Numbered from the stretch's first letter, positions 51,936 to 61,766 are shown. The stretch is 64,000 nt of DNA from Paenibacillus eucommiae (GCF_017874215.1 NZ_JAGGLB010000003.1:248001-312000), one strand, 5' to 3'. Notes: generated by a model not told the origin, from the sequence alone. Numbers and translations are program-made.

Positions 51936-52733
51936 TCAACGAGTGCTGCCTTGGAGAACTCTATTTAGGAAATTATTCATCAATAGAGGAAGAGAAATCA
52001 GGATTGGAGGGTCGTCCAATCTGGGAGGGTACAGCATTACTCGCTGATGTGGGACGGTAGTATAAGGTTGGACGAGAATTGCCTCCTTCGATCGGGTCCG
52101 CAAAGTTGTGTGCGGAAGCAGGAAGTCCACGGCCTGCATCCCGTATGAGACGGAAGTCGCCATAAGGTAATAGGTGCCCGGCTTAACGTCCGTAAAGCAA
52201 AAATCCCCCAATGAAGAAAGCAGTGTTCCGTATAGGGGGAGCCCTTCAGGAATCGGTTTGGCAAACAGTCCGATAAGAATGACGCCCTCAAAAGGAACCT
52301 CCGCTTGGACGTTCCCTTCTACTCTTGCGTATGGATTTATAATGGGATGTACGGAATCCCGCCATTGATTAAGATCCTGTAAGGAACGAAACAAGTTGTC
52401 TGCTTGCATTGTGGAATTACGAAAATCGGAAGGAGAAACTCCGACCCGCTCGGTAAAACGGGTGGTGAAGGTGCCCAGACTCTGCTGTCCTATGATTAAT
52501 CCGATATCGCGAATACTCAGATTCGTGCGCAGCAGCAAATCTTTAGCTTTCTGCAAGCGCAGGGAAGAAACATAATATAGCGGCGAGAGTCCGATTTTTT
52601 CTTTGAAAATGCGTGTGAAATGGTAAGGGCTATAAGCTGCATGACTGGCCAGTTGGGAAAGCGATAGAGGTTCATCGATATGCCGATGAATATATGCGAT
52701 TACCTCGTCTATTTCTGAATAACGGTCAGTCAC
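51936..52733 (-). CDS. AraC-family regulator with N-terminal HTH
   Basis: 265 residues. The double HTH is at the front (about 8-105): PLSLSQLASHAAYSPYHFTR, IFKEKIGLSPLYYV, LLLRTNLSIRDIGLIIGQQS. The C-terminal part (about 130-260, VPFEGVILIGLFAKPIPEGL and PGTYYLMATSVSYG) is a small-molecule sensor with a carbohydrate-response look. Start GTG. Ligand and targets unknown. Confidence 0.85.
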   Translation of the reverse strand: MTDRYSEIDEVIAYIHRHIDEPLSLSQLASHAAYSPYHFTRIFKEKIGLSPLYYVSSLRLQKAKDLLLRTNLSIRDIGLIIGQQSLGTFTTRFTERVGVSPSDFRNSTMQADNLFRSLQDLNQWRDSVHPIINPYARVEGNVQAEVPFEGVILIGLFAKPIPEGLPLYGTLLSSLGDFCFTDVKPGTYYLMATSVSYGMQAVDFLLPHTTLRTRSKEAILVQPYTTVPHQRVMLYPPRLDDPPILISLPLLMNNFLNRVLQGSTR

Positions 52734-52919
52734 TATTCCTGCACCATCCCTCTGCTTTGTTAAAATATCAAAAGTGAATGTCGTTAGCTTTGCTTGTCAA
52801 AGAGAACAAGTGTTTGTTTTTTTATTTTACCACAAATTTTATCTGAATGGAACACTTAACTCAAATTATCCTTATCCTCCCTTTAGCCACACTTGTTCAT
52901 CTCTCACACTTACTCTTCT

Positions 52920-53597
52920 CTATTTAATTTCTACCATAAACATATAAGTAGTATGGCCGTCATCCCAGCCAGAGTTTATCACAATATGATAAATTCCAGA
53001 CTCTATTGGTAATTGAAGCCGATCATTGACTATGTTTATTTCATTATCTTTGTTTTCTTCGTTTTCTTCGTTTACATCTTCTGAAATTTTTTCAATATAA
53101 GCTATTAAATTCTTTGGTTCCACAGCTCTTGGGTATACAATTTTAATTTGGGATTCTGGCTCCATACTCACCGGAGGATAATCGAACTGCTTAATAATTT
53201 CTGAATGAGATCCGGGCACTTCGATGCATCCCTTCCAGCATGAAGTACCTTGGAGCAGCGGAATCTCTTGCATCCACAGCGTCCCGTTATGATATCTTTC
53301 ATAGGCAACATAAGGAACTGGCGCAGAAATCCGTTCATCAAACTTAACACTGGACTGCTCAATACTTATTGTCTTGGTGTTATCATTATAATTAATTTGT
53401 GTGGCCATATTCTCAGAAACAAACCGTATTGGAACATATACATTACCGTTATAATTAATAACTGGGTACTTAAGACTGATACCGTTAATTTTAAAATTTT
53501 CAGAGGATAGGAAATCTATATTGGCATTTAAACCGTAAGCCACGATGCCGAAAGCTGCCAAAATGCAAAATATCAAGCCCAGCAAAAAAATTTTCAA
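52920..53597 (-). CDS. Copper-amine-oxidase-N (stalk) domain surface protein
   Basis: 225 residues: N-terminal membrane/signal segment (about 4-22), then the stalk domain with FKINGISLKYPVINYNGNVY, VPIRFVSENMATQINYNDNT and KTISIEQ. It ends in a beta domain with an acidic linker (VNEENEENKDNE). The Cu_amine_oxidN1 domain is a Bacillota surface stalk, not an enzyme. It lies just downstream of the sensor kinase on the same strand. Start is TTG with a distant GAGAGG, so somewhat uncertain. Confidence 0.75.
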   Translation of the reverse strand: MKIFLLGLIFCILAAFGIVAYGLNANIDFLSSENFKINGISLKYPVINYNGNVYVPIRFVSENMATQINYNDNTKTISIEQSSVKFDERISAPVPYVAYERYHNGTLWMQEIPLLQGTSCWKGCIEVPGSHSEIIKQFDYPPVSMEPESQIKIVYPRAVEPKNLIAYIEKISEDVNEENEENKDNEINIVNDRLQLPIESGIYHIVINSGWDDGHTTYMFMVEIK

Positions 53598-53634
53598 TAG
53601 TAAAACCGGCCTCTCTGTAATTATAAAATTTTTC

Positions 53635-54732
53635 TTAAATGTTGGGCTTGGGCAAACGCACCTCGAAGAGCGTGCAAATCAAATTGCTTTGGACAGAAAC
53701 AGTTCCATTGTGCTGCATGACAATATTTTTCGTTATGAATAAGCCTAGCCCCGTGCTTCCCTCTTGATGCGAGCGTGCCTGATCGCCGGTATAAAACATC
53801 TCAAAAATATGCGGCAGCTCTTCCGGAGGAATCTGATTCCCATAATTAACCACTTGAACGACCACCTCTTCCCCATCCAGGTTGCCGTTAATATCTACAT
53901 ATAGGCCATCGTTGCCATAACGAATAGCATTGGTCAGCAGATTTTCAAAAACACGTGCCAACAGCTCTCCGTCACCCGAAATGTTTAATTGAGGAGTCAC
54001 GTTTAATCTGGCTATCAGCTGATTTTTCTCAAAGACAGGAAACAGCTCTTCGTTTAATTGAATAAGCAGTTCACTTAGATCGATTGGTTTCTTTTCAATA
54101 GTAATCAAGCCATAGTTCATTCTGGTGATCTCGAATAATTCATCAATTAGCTTTTCTAATCGTTGGGATTTGGAAAAGGCAATGCCGGTATAATGCCTGA
54201 TTTGTTCTATAGTCAATTGCTCGTCCTGAAGAATAAAATCTAAGTATCCTAAAACAGAAGTCAGTGGCGTACGCAAATCATGAGCCAAATTCAAGACTAA
54301 TTGATCCTTACTGCTTTCTGCGAAATCTCCTTTTGTAACGGCTTCTTGTAATTTTTCACTAGCCAGATTAATGTCTTTGGCAATATCTCCGAACTCATCC
54401 TTGGCCGAAATATGAACGCGATTATTAAAATCGCCATTGGCAAGATGATGAATTCCCTTGGAGATCTCATTAAAATAAGCTGCATAAGGCTTAGTCAGGA
54501 AAAAGAAAAACAAAATCGCGAGAGGGATAAAAACAATCAAAAAGAAGTTGATATCCCCTACACTACTTATAAACAGGCGGACATAAGCCAATGGATTTTC
54601 AAATTTGACTTGAGTGCGATAGTAAAACTGGAGAATTTTATAGAGTAAAAAGGTAATGAGGCCGGATATAAGCATACTTAAGCCTAAAAGCATGATCATT
54701 TTGGAACGAAAGCTGCGCAGCATATTAGCCAT
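53635..54732 (-). CDS. Sensor histidine kinase (VanS-like)
   Basis: 365 residues. Two membrane helices (about 12-34 and 58-78), HAMP (about 80-130), HisKA with the phospho-His in LVLNLAHDLRTPLTSVLGYL, and HATPase with NLLTNAIRYGND and GSTGLGLFITKNI. It senses across the membrane and phosphorylates the adjacent regulator, whose gene overlaps it by eight bp. The order and domain layout are those of VanRS, but no vanHAX is nearby. Confidence 0.92.
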   Translation of the reverse strand: MANMLRSFRSKMIMLLGLSMLISGLITFLLYKILQFYYRTQVKFENPLAYVRLFISSVGDINFFLIVFIPLAILFFFFLTKPYAAYFNEISKGIHHLANGDFNNRVHISAKDEFGDIAKDINLASEKLQEAVTKGDFAESSKDQLVLNLAHDLRTPLTSVLGYLDFILQDEQLTIEQIRHYTGIAFSKSQRLEKLIDELFEITRMNYGLITIEKKPIDLSELLIQLNEELFPVFEKNQLIARLNVTPQLNISGDGELLARVFENLLTNAIRYGNDGLYVDINGNLDGEEVVVQVVNYGNQIPPEELPHIFEMFYTGDQARSHQEGSTGLGLFITKNIVMQHNGTVSVQSNLICTLFEVRLPKPNI

Positions 54733-55426
54733 TGAATGTATATCCCACTCCCCATACTGTTTTGATCAGTTTGTTTTTATGGATATCTTCTCCAAGCTTT
54801 TTGCGCAAGGTGCGAATATGCACCATGACCGTATTGGCGCTTTCATAATAGGCTTCGCCCCAAACATGCTGAAAAATATTTTCAGCGCTATAGACTTTCT
54901 TCGGATAACTGGCAAGCAGATATAGAATATCAAACTCCTTCGGAGTAAGCTCGATCGTCTCATCGTATAGGCGAACCGTGCGTTGATCAGGATAAATGAC
55001 CAATCCCCCTACCTCAACAATGGGCTTGTTCGCAGCAGCAGCGGGTTGATTCATTTGCAGGGATCGCCGCAGGTGCGCATTCACGCGGGCAATTAACTCC
55101 ATGGGGTTAAACGGCTTGGTCATATAATCATCTGCCCCTCTTACGAGTCCTGAAATCTTATCCATGTCACTAGTCTTGGCGCTCAAAAAAATGATTGGCA
55201 TTTGATGCTGCTCCCGAATCTGCCGCGTGACTTCATAACCGTCGAGCTTGGGCATCATAATATCTAAAATTGCCAAATCAATGGATTGTGTCTGAACAGC
55301 TTGTATGGCTTCCTTTCCATCTGATGCTATCACGTAATGGTAGCCCTCTTTTTTCAAATGCAGCGCAATTAGCTCCGCAATCTCTGCTTCATCATCAGCG
55401 ATCAAAACTGTAATACGCTTCATCAT
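54725..55426 (-). CDS. OmpR-type response regulator (VanR-like)
   Basis: 233 residues. The receiver has the acidic pocket LIADDEAEI, the phospho-Asp in LAILDIMMPKLDGYE and the Lys in YMTKPFNPMELIARV. The C-terminal winged helix has IELTPKEFDILYLLASYPKK, HVWGEAYYESANTVMVHIRT, LRKKLG. Start at ATG 55426 (AGGAG six bases before). A terminator separates it from the ABC operon upstream, so it is its own unit with the kinase. Confidence 0.93.
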   Translation of the reverse strand: MMKRITVLIADDEAEIAELIALHLKKEGYHYVIASDGKEAIQAVQTQSIDLAILDIMMPKLDGYEVTRQIREQHQMPIIFLSAKTSDMDKISGLVRGADDYMTKPFNPMELIARVNAHLRRSLQMNQPAAAANKPIVEVGGLVIYPDQRTVRLYDETIELTPKEFDILYLLASYPKKVYSAENIFQHVWGEAYYESANTVMVHIRTLRKKLGEDIHKNKLIKTVWGVGYTFNG

Positions 55427-55497
55427 ATCCAACTCCTGTTAAAAGGTAACTAAAAATTATTATATCAGATTCCTTGTGAATCTACCCGTGCTCAAAG

Positions 55498-55572
55498 AAA
55501 ACGCCTTGCGGCGTTATTCGTTATTTGAGGAGTTGATAGCTTAAAACAAGCAGCGCAAGAGGTGCGCTGCTT
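55498..55572 (-). terminator. Two hairpins ending the ABC/HlyD operon
   Basis: AAGCAGCGC/GCGCTGCTT (55548-55572) followed on the minus strand by GTTTT, then AACGCC/GGCGTT (about 55499-55514) followed by TTCTTT. The second shares the GCC-TTGC-GGC form of the structured element end. Confidence 0.75.
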
Positions 55573-55587
55573 CAGCCTCAATATTTG

Positions 55588-56880
55588 CTACTCGTTTAAT
55601 AAGGTTGTCACCTTGTTCTGGATCAGCTTGGCTACTTCTTCTGCAGACTTTTGTTCACTAAAGAATGCTCTGGGCTCATCGCCTATAATGGAAATTACAC
55701 TTCCGCTCACGTCCGTATAGTTATCAGCTGTATTCACGAGCTGTTTGAACTGTGTAAACTCTTCATCCAGCACCTTGGGTACCTTCCCGTCTGGAAGCTT
55801 GTATGTTCCACTTTTAACTTGTTCCTGAATGGCATTCAACTGCTTCTCATTCACAGATTTTAACAGTGAAAATCCTTCTCTCTCTTGCAGGGATTGCCCC
55901 TCGTCGGATAATAGGAAGGCAATAAACTTCCATGCCTGCTCTTTCACCGGGGAGTTGGCATGAATCGCGAACTGGGATCCAGGGATAATCCTCGTCCCCC
56001 CTTTTTGTTCTGGTTTTTGCAGCAGCTTCGGATTGGAGAAAAATAAATGCGGACCATTGATAAGGTCTGCCGGCGATTGCAAGACGGTGGAATAGAACAA
56101 TTGCTTGCCGATATCCGCTGGTTGCGAAGTCATGACTTTATCATCGTACATTTTTTTAATTTGCTGCATCTTTTCCACAAATGATGGAGAGTCAAACTTT
56201 GCCTTTTTCGCTGCATGATCAACAAACTCTGCATATTTATCCACTATCATTTCTTGAAGAAGCATCTCTGGCGGGTCATTAGCTAACGCATAACGGCGTT
56301 CAGTGCCACTCTCCTTTTGCATAAGTTCCTTCGAAGTCTCTTCAAACTCCTTCCAGGTCCAGTTCTTATCGTCGACTTTCGTGTTTTTAAGAATGTCCCC
56401 ATCGCCAACGAACGCCCGCAGGGAGAAACCGGAAGGCATCGCATACGTACCGCCATTCAGCTTCAATGCATCCAAAATGTTCATTTGCAAATCGCTTTTA
56501 TTCAGCGTTTTGTCTTGCTCCATGGGCTCATCCATGTTCAAGAGAAGCTTTTTGCTCACATAATCGTCAATTGGCAAGCTGCTTATTTCGAAGATATCCG
56601 GTCCTTTCCCTGATAGCAGCGCTGCATTCGTCGTTTTTTGGTATTTTTCATAATCTTCTGTGATCTGAATTTGCAGATCGATGTCTGGGTACTTTTCTTC
56701 AAATTTTTTCTCAGCAGTCTGATAAAATGCGCTTGCTTGTTGCATAGACAAAGTTACGACTGTTTGCCCCTCTTTGACTGGTTTCTCTGTACCTGCCAAT
56801 TTCTCGCCGCCTCCAGCACCACATGCGGTCATCGTGGTCATCAAAATACCAATAAATATCATCCACAGCCATTTGTTCAT
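55588..56880 (-). CDS. Carbohydrate ABC transporter solute-binding lipoprotein
   Basis: 430 residues: signal with lipobox TTMTACGAGG, then a type-1 extracellular binding protein (SBP_bac_1) with the usual FEEKYPDIDLQIQIT, AALLSGKGPDIFEIS and EQAWKFIAFLLSDEGQSLQE. It captures a sugar or oligosaccharide outside the membrane for the two permeases. No matching ATPase gene is present; an MsmX-type shared ATPase is probably used. Confidence 0.9.
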   Translation of the reverse strand: MNKWLWMIFIGILMTTMTACGAGGGEKLAGTEKPVKEGQTVVTLSMQQASAFYQTAEKKFEEKYPDIDLQIQITEDYEKYQKTTNAALLSGKGPDIFEISSLPIDDYVSKKLLLNMDEPMEQDKTLNKSDLQMNILDALKLNGGTYAMPSGFSLRAFVGDGDILKNTKVDDKNWTWKEFEETSKELMQKESGTERRYALANDPPEMLLQEMIVDKYAEFVDHAAKKAKFDSPSFVEKMQQIKKMYDDKVMTSQPADIGKQLFYSTVLQSPADLINGPHLFFSNPKLLQKPEQKGGTRIIPGSQFAIHANSPVKEQAWKFIAFLLSDEGQSLQEREGFSLLKSVNEKQLNAIQEQVKSGTYKLPDGKVPKVLDEEFTQFKQLVNTADNYTDVSGSVISIIGDEPRAFFSEQKSAEEVAKLIQNKVTTLLNE

Positions 56881-56907
56881 CGTATGAATTCCTCCTAAAG
56901 TTTTTGT

Positions 56908-58092
56908 CTATTGAAGACGAACACGGTTTCCGTCTTGTAAAGGCTCACTGCTTTCCAGAATCATAAGGTCTTCCTCATAGAGGCTGTCCGCTTGAATCAT
57001 TGTTTCTTTGCCATTCGCTTCACTGAACTGAATTCGGGCTTTACGGGCAACATAAACATTGCCAAGTGCACCCCTCTGCTCTTCAATTTTATAAACAAAC
57101 ATACCGTCATGATCCTGATGAATAGCTTCATTGGAGATAACGAACCCCTCTTGGTGTGAGCGTTTCTCTAGTTTGATCTCTGCCTGCTCACCCCCTTTCA
57201 GCTCGGAATCAATGACCTTTATGCGAAGAGCTTTCTGAGGGATCGTTAGGGTCTGGCCTGCACCTTCACTAGATGAACTTTTGGTACGCGATTGTGCATT
57301 CGCCACTTCTTCAATCATGCCATCAATTGTTCGGGTCTGTTGTTCTTGTACAGCATCTCCCTTGACCTTATCCTTGATCTTAACCTTGACCTCTATCTTC
57401 TCTCCGATCGAAATCCCTAAGCTTCCAAGCAGCGTTGAATCGACAGCAATATCCAATACATAACCTAATCTGCTGTTCGAGATAAGAACATCCGGTTCTC
57501 CCCCTGATGTTAACCCTTCAATCGCATTCAATTTGTTAATAATACCGTCGAAAGGGGCAGTGATTTCCTGTTGGCTTGCCAGACGGTCTCTCAGCTCATT
57601 AATTTTACGTTCCTGCGTACCTAGATCGAGCTTACGCGTTTCGATATCTCGTCTTGCATTCCGAATCTTGAGTTCATCCCCTTCCGTCGCCGACTGGATG
57701 TACTGATCCTGAATATTCTGCAGCTCGATTTTCTGCTTCTCCAAGTTAGTTATTTCATTTTCCAATTCTCGTTCAGCGGTTTTGCTATCATAAATGATGA
57801 GCTTTTGCCCCTTCTTCACGCGATCTCCTTCTTTTATAAGAATCTTTCCGACCTTCCAGCCCGCAGGGTTCAATAATCTCGTTTCGGCGAACGGTTGCAG
57901 CATACCGCTGCCTTCGATTGTAAATATAAGACTTCCGTTAGCCGGCTTTTCCGTTCTCACTTTCGGCAAGGTCAGTGACTGCAGCGTATTGCTGAACAAT
58001 GTAAAAAAAATTAACAATCCCATTAAAACAATGAACACAACTTGAATGCTTCGTTTGCGCCTACGATCACCCTGTTCTTTATCTAACTCCAT
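56908..58092 (-). CDS. HlyD/RND-type membrane fusion (adaptor) protein
   Basis: 394 residues from ATG 58092 (the frame to 58344 runs back into the permease and is not real). One membrane helix (about 16-38), a barrel-sandwich first half (KILIKEGDRVKKGQKLIIYD), a coiled coil (about 85-165, LENEITNLEKQKIELQNIQD) and the closing lipoyl strand QEITAPFDGIINKLNAIEGL. Adaptors of this type serve efflux systems, so its place inside a sugar-import operon is unusual. Confidence 0.85.
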   Translation of the reverse strand: MELDKEQGDRRRKRSIQVVFIVLMGLLIFFTLFSNTLQSLTLPKVRTEKPANGSLIFTIEGSGMLQPFAETRLLNPAGWKVGKILIKEGDRVKKGQKLIIYDSKTAERELENEITNLEKQKIELQNIQDQYIQSATEGDELKIRNARRDIETRKLDLGTQERKINELRDRLASQQEITAPFDGIINKLNAIEGLTSGGEPDVLISNSRLGYVLDIAVDSTLLGSLGISIGEKIEVKVKIKDKVKGDAVQEQQTRTIDGMIEEVANAQSRTKSSSSEGAGQTLTIPQKALRIKVIDSELKGGEQAEIKLEKRSHQEGFVISNEAIHQDHDGMFVYKIEEQRGALGNVYVARKARIQFSEANGKETMIQADSLYEEDLMILESSEPLQDGNRVRLQ

Positions 58093-58120
58093 ATCCCGTC
58101 TTTCTCCTTTTTCCAAAAAG

Positions 58121-58996
58121 TTAACCCTTAATGCCAGACAATTGAATGCCTTCAATGAAATACGTTTCCGCATACAGAAACAGCAGCACCATCGGAGCCA
58201 TGTAGAGCATGGATGCTGCGAAAGCAATCCCAGGCTCACCATTAATCCTCGATAAATAAACCGATAGCGGCTGCTTGAATGGATCGTCCAGAAAAATAAG
58301 CGGCTGCTCCACCATGTTCCAATAATCGACGAATAAGAGGACAATAAGTGCAGCCAGACCCGGTTTGATCATCGGGATTATAATTTTATAGAAAATTCGC
58401 ATATGGCCGGCTCCGTCAATTTTTGCCGCTTCTATGTAGGCATATGGAATATCCAGCATAAACTGCCTCAGCATAAACACACCAAAAGCTGCGAAAATGC
58501 CAGGTAATATAATCGCATTCGGACTATTCAGCAGACCAAGCTTATCCGCCATTATGTAATTCGGCACCAGCGTAACTTGGAATGGCATGAGCATCGTCAA
58601 GACATAGACGAGAAACAAGTGATCCCGGCCGCGAAACTGCAGCTTGGAGAACGCGTATGCAGCCAGTGCTGCTACGAGAGTTTGTCCTGCGATGATTGGC
58701 ACCACCATAAATACCGAATTCCAGAACATCATCAGATATCTAGGGCTGTCCACCAACACCTTGCCATACTGCTTTAAGGTCACTTCATCCGGAAGCAATT
58801 TTAAATTTACAAAAGGATTTTCTCTCCCTGCAGACGCTTTGTTCATCTGTCCTATGGGTCCATAATTCATGCCCATTTCTTGTTCTGTCATGAGTGAATT
58901 TGTGAAAGTGATGACAATCGGGAATAGTAACAGGAGTGCTAGGGTACCCATGACGACTGTTAACACACTTTTTTGCAATACTTTGGCAACTTGCAC
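58121..58996 (-). CDS. ABC transporter permease (MalG-like, carbohydrate type 1)
   Basis: 291 residues, six membrane helices, with the EAA loop PYAYIEAAKIDGAGHMRIFY-KIIIPM that contacts the ATPase. A long outside loop (about 35-90) is typical of MalG types. Start GTG with GGAAGG; 14 bp from the other permease. Confidence 0.9.
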   Translation of the reverse strand: MQVAKVLQKSVLTVVMGTLALLLLFPIVITFTNSLMTEQEMGMNYGPIGQMNKASAGRENPFVNLKLLPDEVTLKQYGKVLVDSPRYLMMFWNSVFMVVPIIAGQTLVAALAAYAFSKLQFRGRDHLFLVYVLTMLMPFQVTLVPNYIMADKLGLLNSPNAIILPGIFAAFGVFMLRQFMLDIPYAYIEAAKIDGAGHMRIFYKIIIPMIKPGLAALIVLLFVDYWNMVEQPLIFLDDPFKQPLSVYLSRINGEPGIAFAASMLYMAPMVLLFLYAETYFIEGIQLSGIKG

Positions 58997-59010
58997 AGCC
59001 TTCCTTCCCC

Positions 59011-59922
59011 CTATTCCATGAAATGCCGATACCGGCGTTCAAGCGCAAACAACCCCATGACGATCAAAAGAATACAGCCGACCATCAAGGTCGCCGCCGC
59101 AGTCAGCTTCTGAATATCCAACGAGGTAAACATGTTGTTCATATAGTGCTGCATCATATATATACTGTCATGCGGATAATCGCCTGCGATCAAGTACGTT
59201 TCCCGAAATACTTTAAACGAATTAATGATCGACATGATGACTACAAAGAACATTGTTGATGTCAGATAGACAAGTGTTATACTGCGAAACTGCCTTAGAC
59301 GCCCTGCCCCTTCAATTTGGGCCGTTTCGTAATAATCCTTCGGGATTTGCTGCAATCCTGCCAAGAATAAAATTACGTTATAGCCGATGTTCTTCCATAA
59401 ATAAACGACAAGGATTACATGGCGGGCCGCATCTGTCTTCATCCAATCCACACGTGCAATTCCAAAGCCGCTCAGCCATGCATTTAAGGAACCGTTCCAG
59501 TCGAACAGTATTTGCCAGATCAGAATAATGGAGGCAACTGGGACGACAAGTGGCAGCACATAGGCAGTCCGCAGCCATTTGCGAAGATATATATTTGTAT
59601 TCAACAACATCGCCAAGCCTAACGACAGCGCAAGTATAAGCGGAACACTAACCACGCTAAAATATAACGTATTGGATGACGCCTTTCGGAAGGAATGGCT
59701 CGCAAGCAGCTCGCGGTAATTAGCCAATCCCACAAATTGGCTGTCTACTGTACTATCCATAAACGAATAGAACAGGCCAATGGCAAACGGAATAAGGTAG
59801 AACAGCGCAAACCCGATAACGCTCGGCGCAAGAAACATTAAAGCCGCTGAAGCATCCTTGCGAATCCATTTTTTTATTTGTTTCTTTATAATGAAGCCAC
59901 GCCTAAAGCCCAACTTCTTCAT
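59011..59922 (-). CDS. ABC transporter permease (MalF/UgpA-like, carbohydrate type 1)
   Basis: 303 residues, six membrane helices: LMFLAPSVIGFALFYLIPFA opening, YYETAQIEGAGRLRQFRSIT as EAA loop and FRETYLIAGDYPHDSIYMMQ-HYMNNMF near the end. ATG 59922 follows GGAGGAG. First gene of the operon permease, permease, adaptor, binding protein. Confidence 0.9.
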   Translation of the reverse strand: MKKLGFRRGFIIKKQIKKWIRKDASAALMFLAPSVIGFALFYLIPFAIGLFYSFMDSTVDSQFVGLANYRELLASHSFRKASSNTLYFSVVSVPLILALSLGLAMLLNTNIYLRKWLRTAYVLPLVVPVASIILIWQILFDWNGSLNAWLSGFGIARVDWMKTDAARHVILVVYLWKNIGYNVILFLAGLQQIPKDYYETAQIEGAGRLRQFRSITLVYLTSTMFFVVIMSIINSFKVFRETYLIAGDYPHDSIYMMQHYMNNMFTSLDIQKLTAAATLMVGCILLIVMGLFALERRYRHFME

Positions 59923-60002
59923 CCACGGCTCCTCCTCCCATTCATACATTTAGAATAGAGCAGACTGTTAAATAAAAAAGTGGGGTAAATCTAAAATTTT
60001 CC

Positions 60003-60512
60003 TTAAATGCTCGACGTTCGATGATTTGCTGCTACAAACCTAGTGCTAAACTTGAAAATAATGAAACCGGTCAAGCCGCCACTGGAGTTCAGTATGAGAT
60101 CATCGACATCAAAACTTCCAATAGAGAATAAGGCCTGTGCGCTTTCCAAGATTAGACTTAATCCTAACGAAAGCGTGAACACGCCTATATAAGATATTTT
60201 TCCGTTTCGTAACATTAAACCAAGCAAAATACCGAACGGTATGAAAATCACGAAATTCCCTATCAGGTTAATTAAGCCATGACTTGATAGATCATGAATC
60301 GTTCTGGATATTTCATTAAAGGGAATCAGATTGCCTTTGTGAAATTGCCTGCTGATATAATCAGGGCTCCCTATACTCAGCTTAAGCTGCTGCCAGAGAA
60401 ATCTCATATGAATGGAACCGAATTTAAACAGAATAATTTTGAATAACGCGTACATATATAGGGTAAAAAGTAGTAGAATTTTAATATCATTCAATATTTT
60501 CTTATGTTTCAT
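60003..60512 (-). CDS. VanZ-family membrane protein
   Basis: 169 residues, four to five membrane helices. NLIPFNEISRTIHD, LINLIGNFVIFIPFGILLGL and the closing FDVDDLILNSSGGLTGFIIF are diagnostic of VanZ (NxxxFxPFG...DxxDxxxNxxGxxxG). VanZ of Tn1546 gives low-level teicoplanin resistance, but most homologues are of unknown role. Confidence 0.85.
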   Translation of the reverse strand: MKHKKILNDIKILLLFTLYMYALFKIILFKFGSIHMRFLWQQLKLSIGSPDYISRQFHKGNLIPFNEISRTIHDLSSHGLINLIGNFVIFIPFGILLGLMLRNGKISYIGVFTLSLGLSLILESAQALFSIGSFDVDDLILNSSGGLTGFIIFKFSTRFVAANHRTSSI

Positions 60513-60692
60513 AACGTCATCCTCACCTTCTTTATGCTCTAAAGCATAAGGAAAACTATTTAAAAAGAAATGAGGTTAAAAATAAAATTTTTCTTAAACT
60601 TGAGCCTACATTCAATTTGGAAATGTGCAGGCATTTTCTTTTGGTCAGCAAAATTGCTTGCGATAGTAATTATTACACATAAATATCAATAA

Positions 60693-60727
60693 AAAAGAAG
60701 CTCGCCCGTTTAAGCAGGTAAGCCTCA
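60693..60727 (-). terminator. Terminator of the IolE-like gene
   Basis: GAGGCTTACC...AGCTTC stem followed by six T on the minus strand, about 45 bp after the stop. Confidence 0.6.
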
Positions 60728-60771
60728 AGATGCTACGCAAATGCTAAGGGTAATGAGCCATTTTCATCATA

Positions 60772-61608
60772 TTATTTTGCCAGAATGGCGTCCATAGATT
60801 TCGATGTGTTGTAAATGACTTGCTCAGAATAGTGTGCATAGGGTGCAATTTCGGCAGTCACATATCCATCATAACCAATGCCGCGCAGATGCTCCATGAC
60901 TACAGGATAGTTGACATCCCCGGCCAGAAGATCGACGAAGCCTGGCAGGCCATTCGCCTGACGACGATAATCCTTGAAATGAACTTTACGGATTCTTCGA
61001 TTTAGAATGGAGATCCAGTGTTCGGGATATCCGCTGGCTACGACATTGCCGACATCAAAGTAAGCACCGACATAATCACTGTTAACCTTGTCTATGAAAT
61101 CCCTGAATTCAAGTGGCGACAGCAGGAATTTATTCCAGACATTTTTGAGCCCGATATGTATGCCGTATTGTTGTGCTACTACTGCCAATCGGCTGAATGC
61201 ATCTAATGCGTAATCGTAGGCAATATCATAGGGGACGACCTCGAAGTCTGGTATAAAATCAACACCAACAGTCCCGGGAATTATTGCCACCGTGTCCATT
61301 CCGAGCCATGCTGCGACCTCTATTTGCTTTTTGCCAATTTCAAAAGCTTTCTCCCGCTGCTCAGGACGGCTCGAGGTGAATGAATATGTCCAGTACAAGC
61401 CGCTATTTATACTAATTAGCTCCATGCCAATTTCTTCTGCTTTCCGTTTCAAAGCGCTGATTTCCTGAAGACTGCTATTTAGATTGATTTCCCCAGCTTC
61501 ATCCAATGAAAGCTCGATGCCATCAAAGCCCGCAGCTTTAGCCAGCTTCATACAGTCAATAATGGCAGTGCCTTTCTCGAAAGAATAAATATTAATTCCT
61601 TTTTTCAT
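60772..61608 (-). CDS. Sugar phosphate isomerase/epimerase (IolE/xylose-isomerase-like)
   Basis: 278 residues TIM barrel. AKAAGFDGIELSLDEAGEIN, LISINSGLYWTYSFTSSRPE, GIHIGLKNVWNKF, VGAYFDVGNVVASGYPEHW, RKVHFKDYRR and YDGYVTAEIAPYAHYS give the metal ligands, except that the second-position Glu of the usual HIGLENVW motif reads Lys (GLKNVW), which may weaken metal binding. Own ribosome site GGAGGG and terminator. Confidence 0.83.
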   Translation of the reverse strand: MKKGINIYSFEKGTAIIDCMKLAKAAGFDGIELSLDEAGEINLNSSLQEISALKRKAEEIGMELISINSGLYWTYSFTSSRPEQREKAFEIGKKQIEVAAWLGMDTVAIIPGTVGVDFIPDFEVVPYDIAYDYALDAFSRLAVVAQQYGIHIGLKNVWNKFLLSPLEFRDFIDKVNSDYVGAYFDVGNVVASGYPEHWISILNRRIRKVHFKDYRRQANGLPGFVDLLAGDVNYPVVMEHLRGIGYDGYVTAEIAPYAHYSEQVIYNTSKSMDAILAK

Positions 61609-61766
61609 CTGATTCCCTCCACTTTGTCCTTACATTGCAATTCTACTTTATTCGGTATTAACACTGCGATTCCTCTTTCTTCTTGAGCCAGATACCCCGA
61701 TACAACAAAAAACCACGATGTACGCGGTTAAGAATCAAACTATTGCTTGTCTATAGACAAAAGAAA

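Noticed and set aside
58093..58344. Longer N terminus of the HlyD-type adaptor
   Set aside because: The added 84 residues lie antiphase in the permease gene and are Cys/Trp-rich nonsense; the ATG at 58092 fits a normal adaptor start.
36504..60512. A vancomycin-resistance cluster, given VanW, VanRS-like and VanZ genes
   Set aside because: The three are about 17 and 5 kb apart, and no vanH, vanA/B ligase or vanX is present; each belongs to a broad family common in Bacillales.
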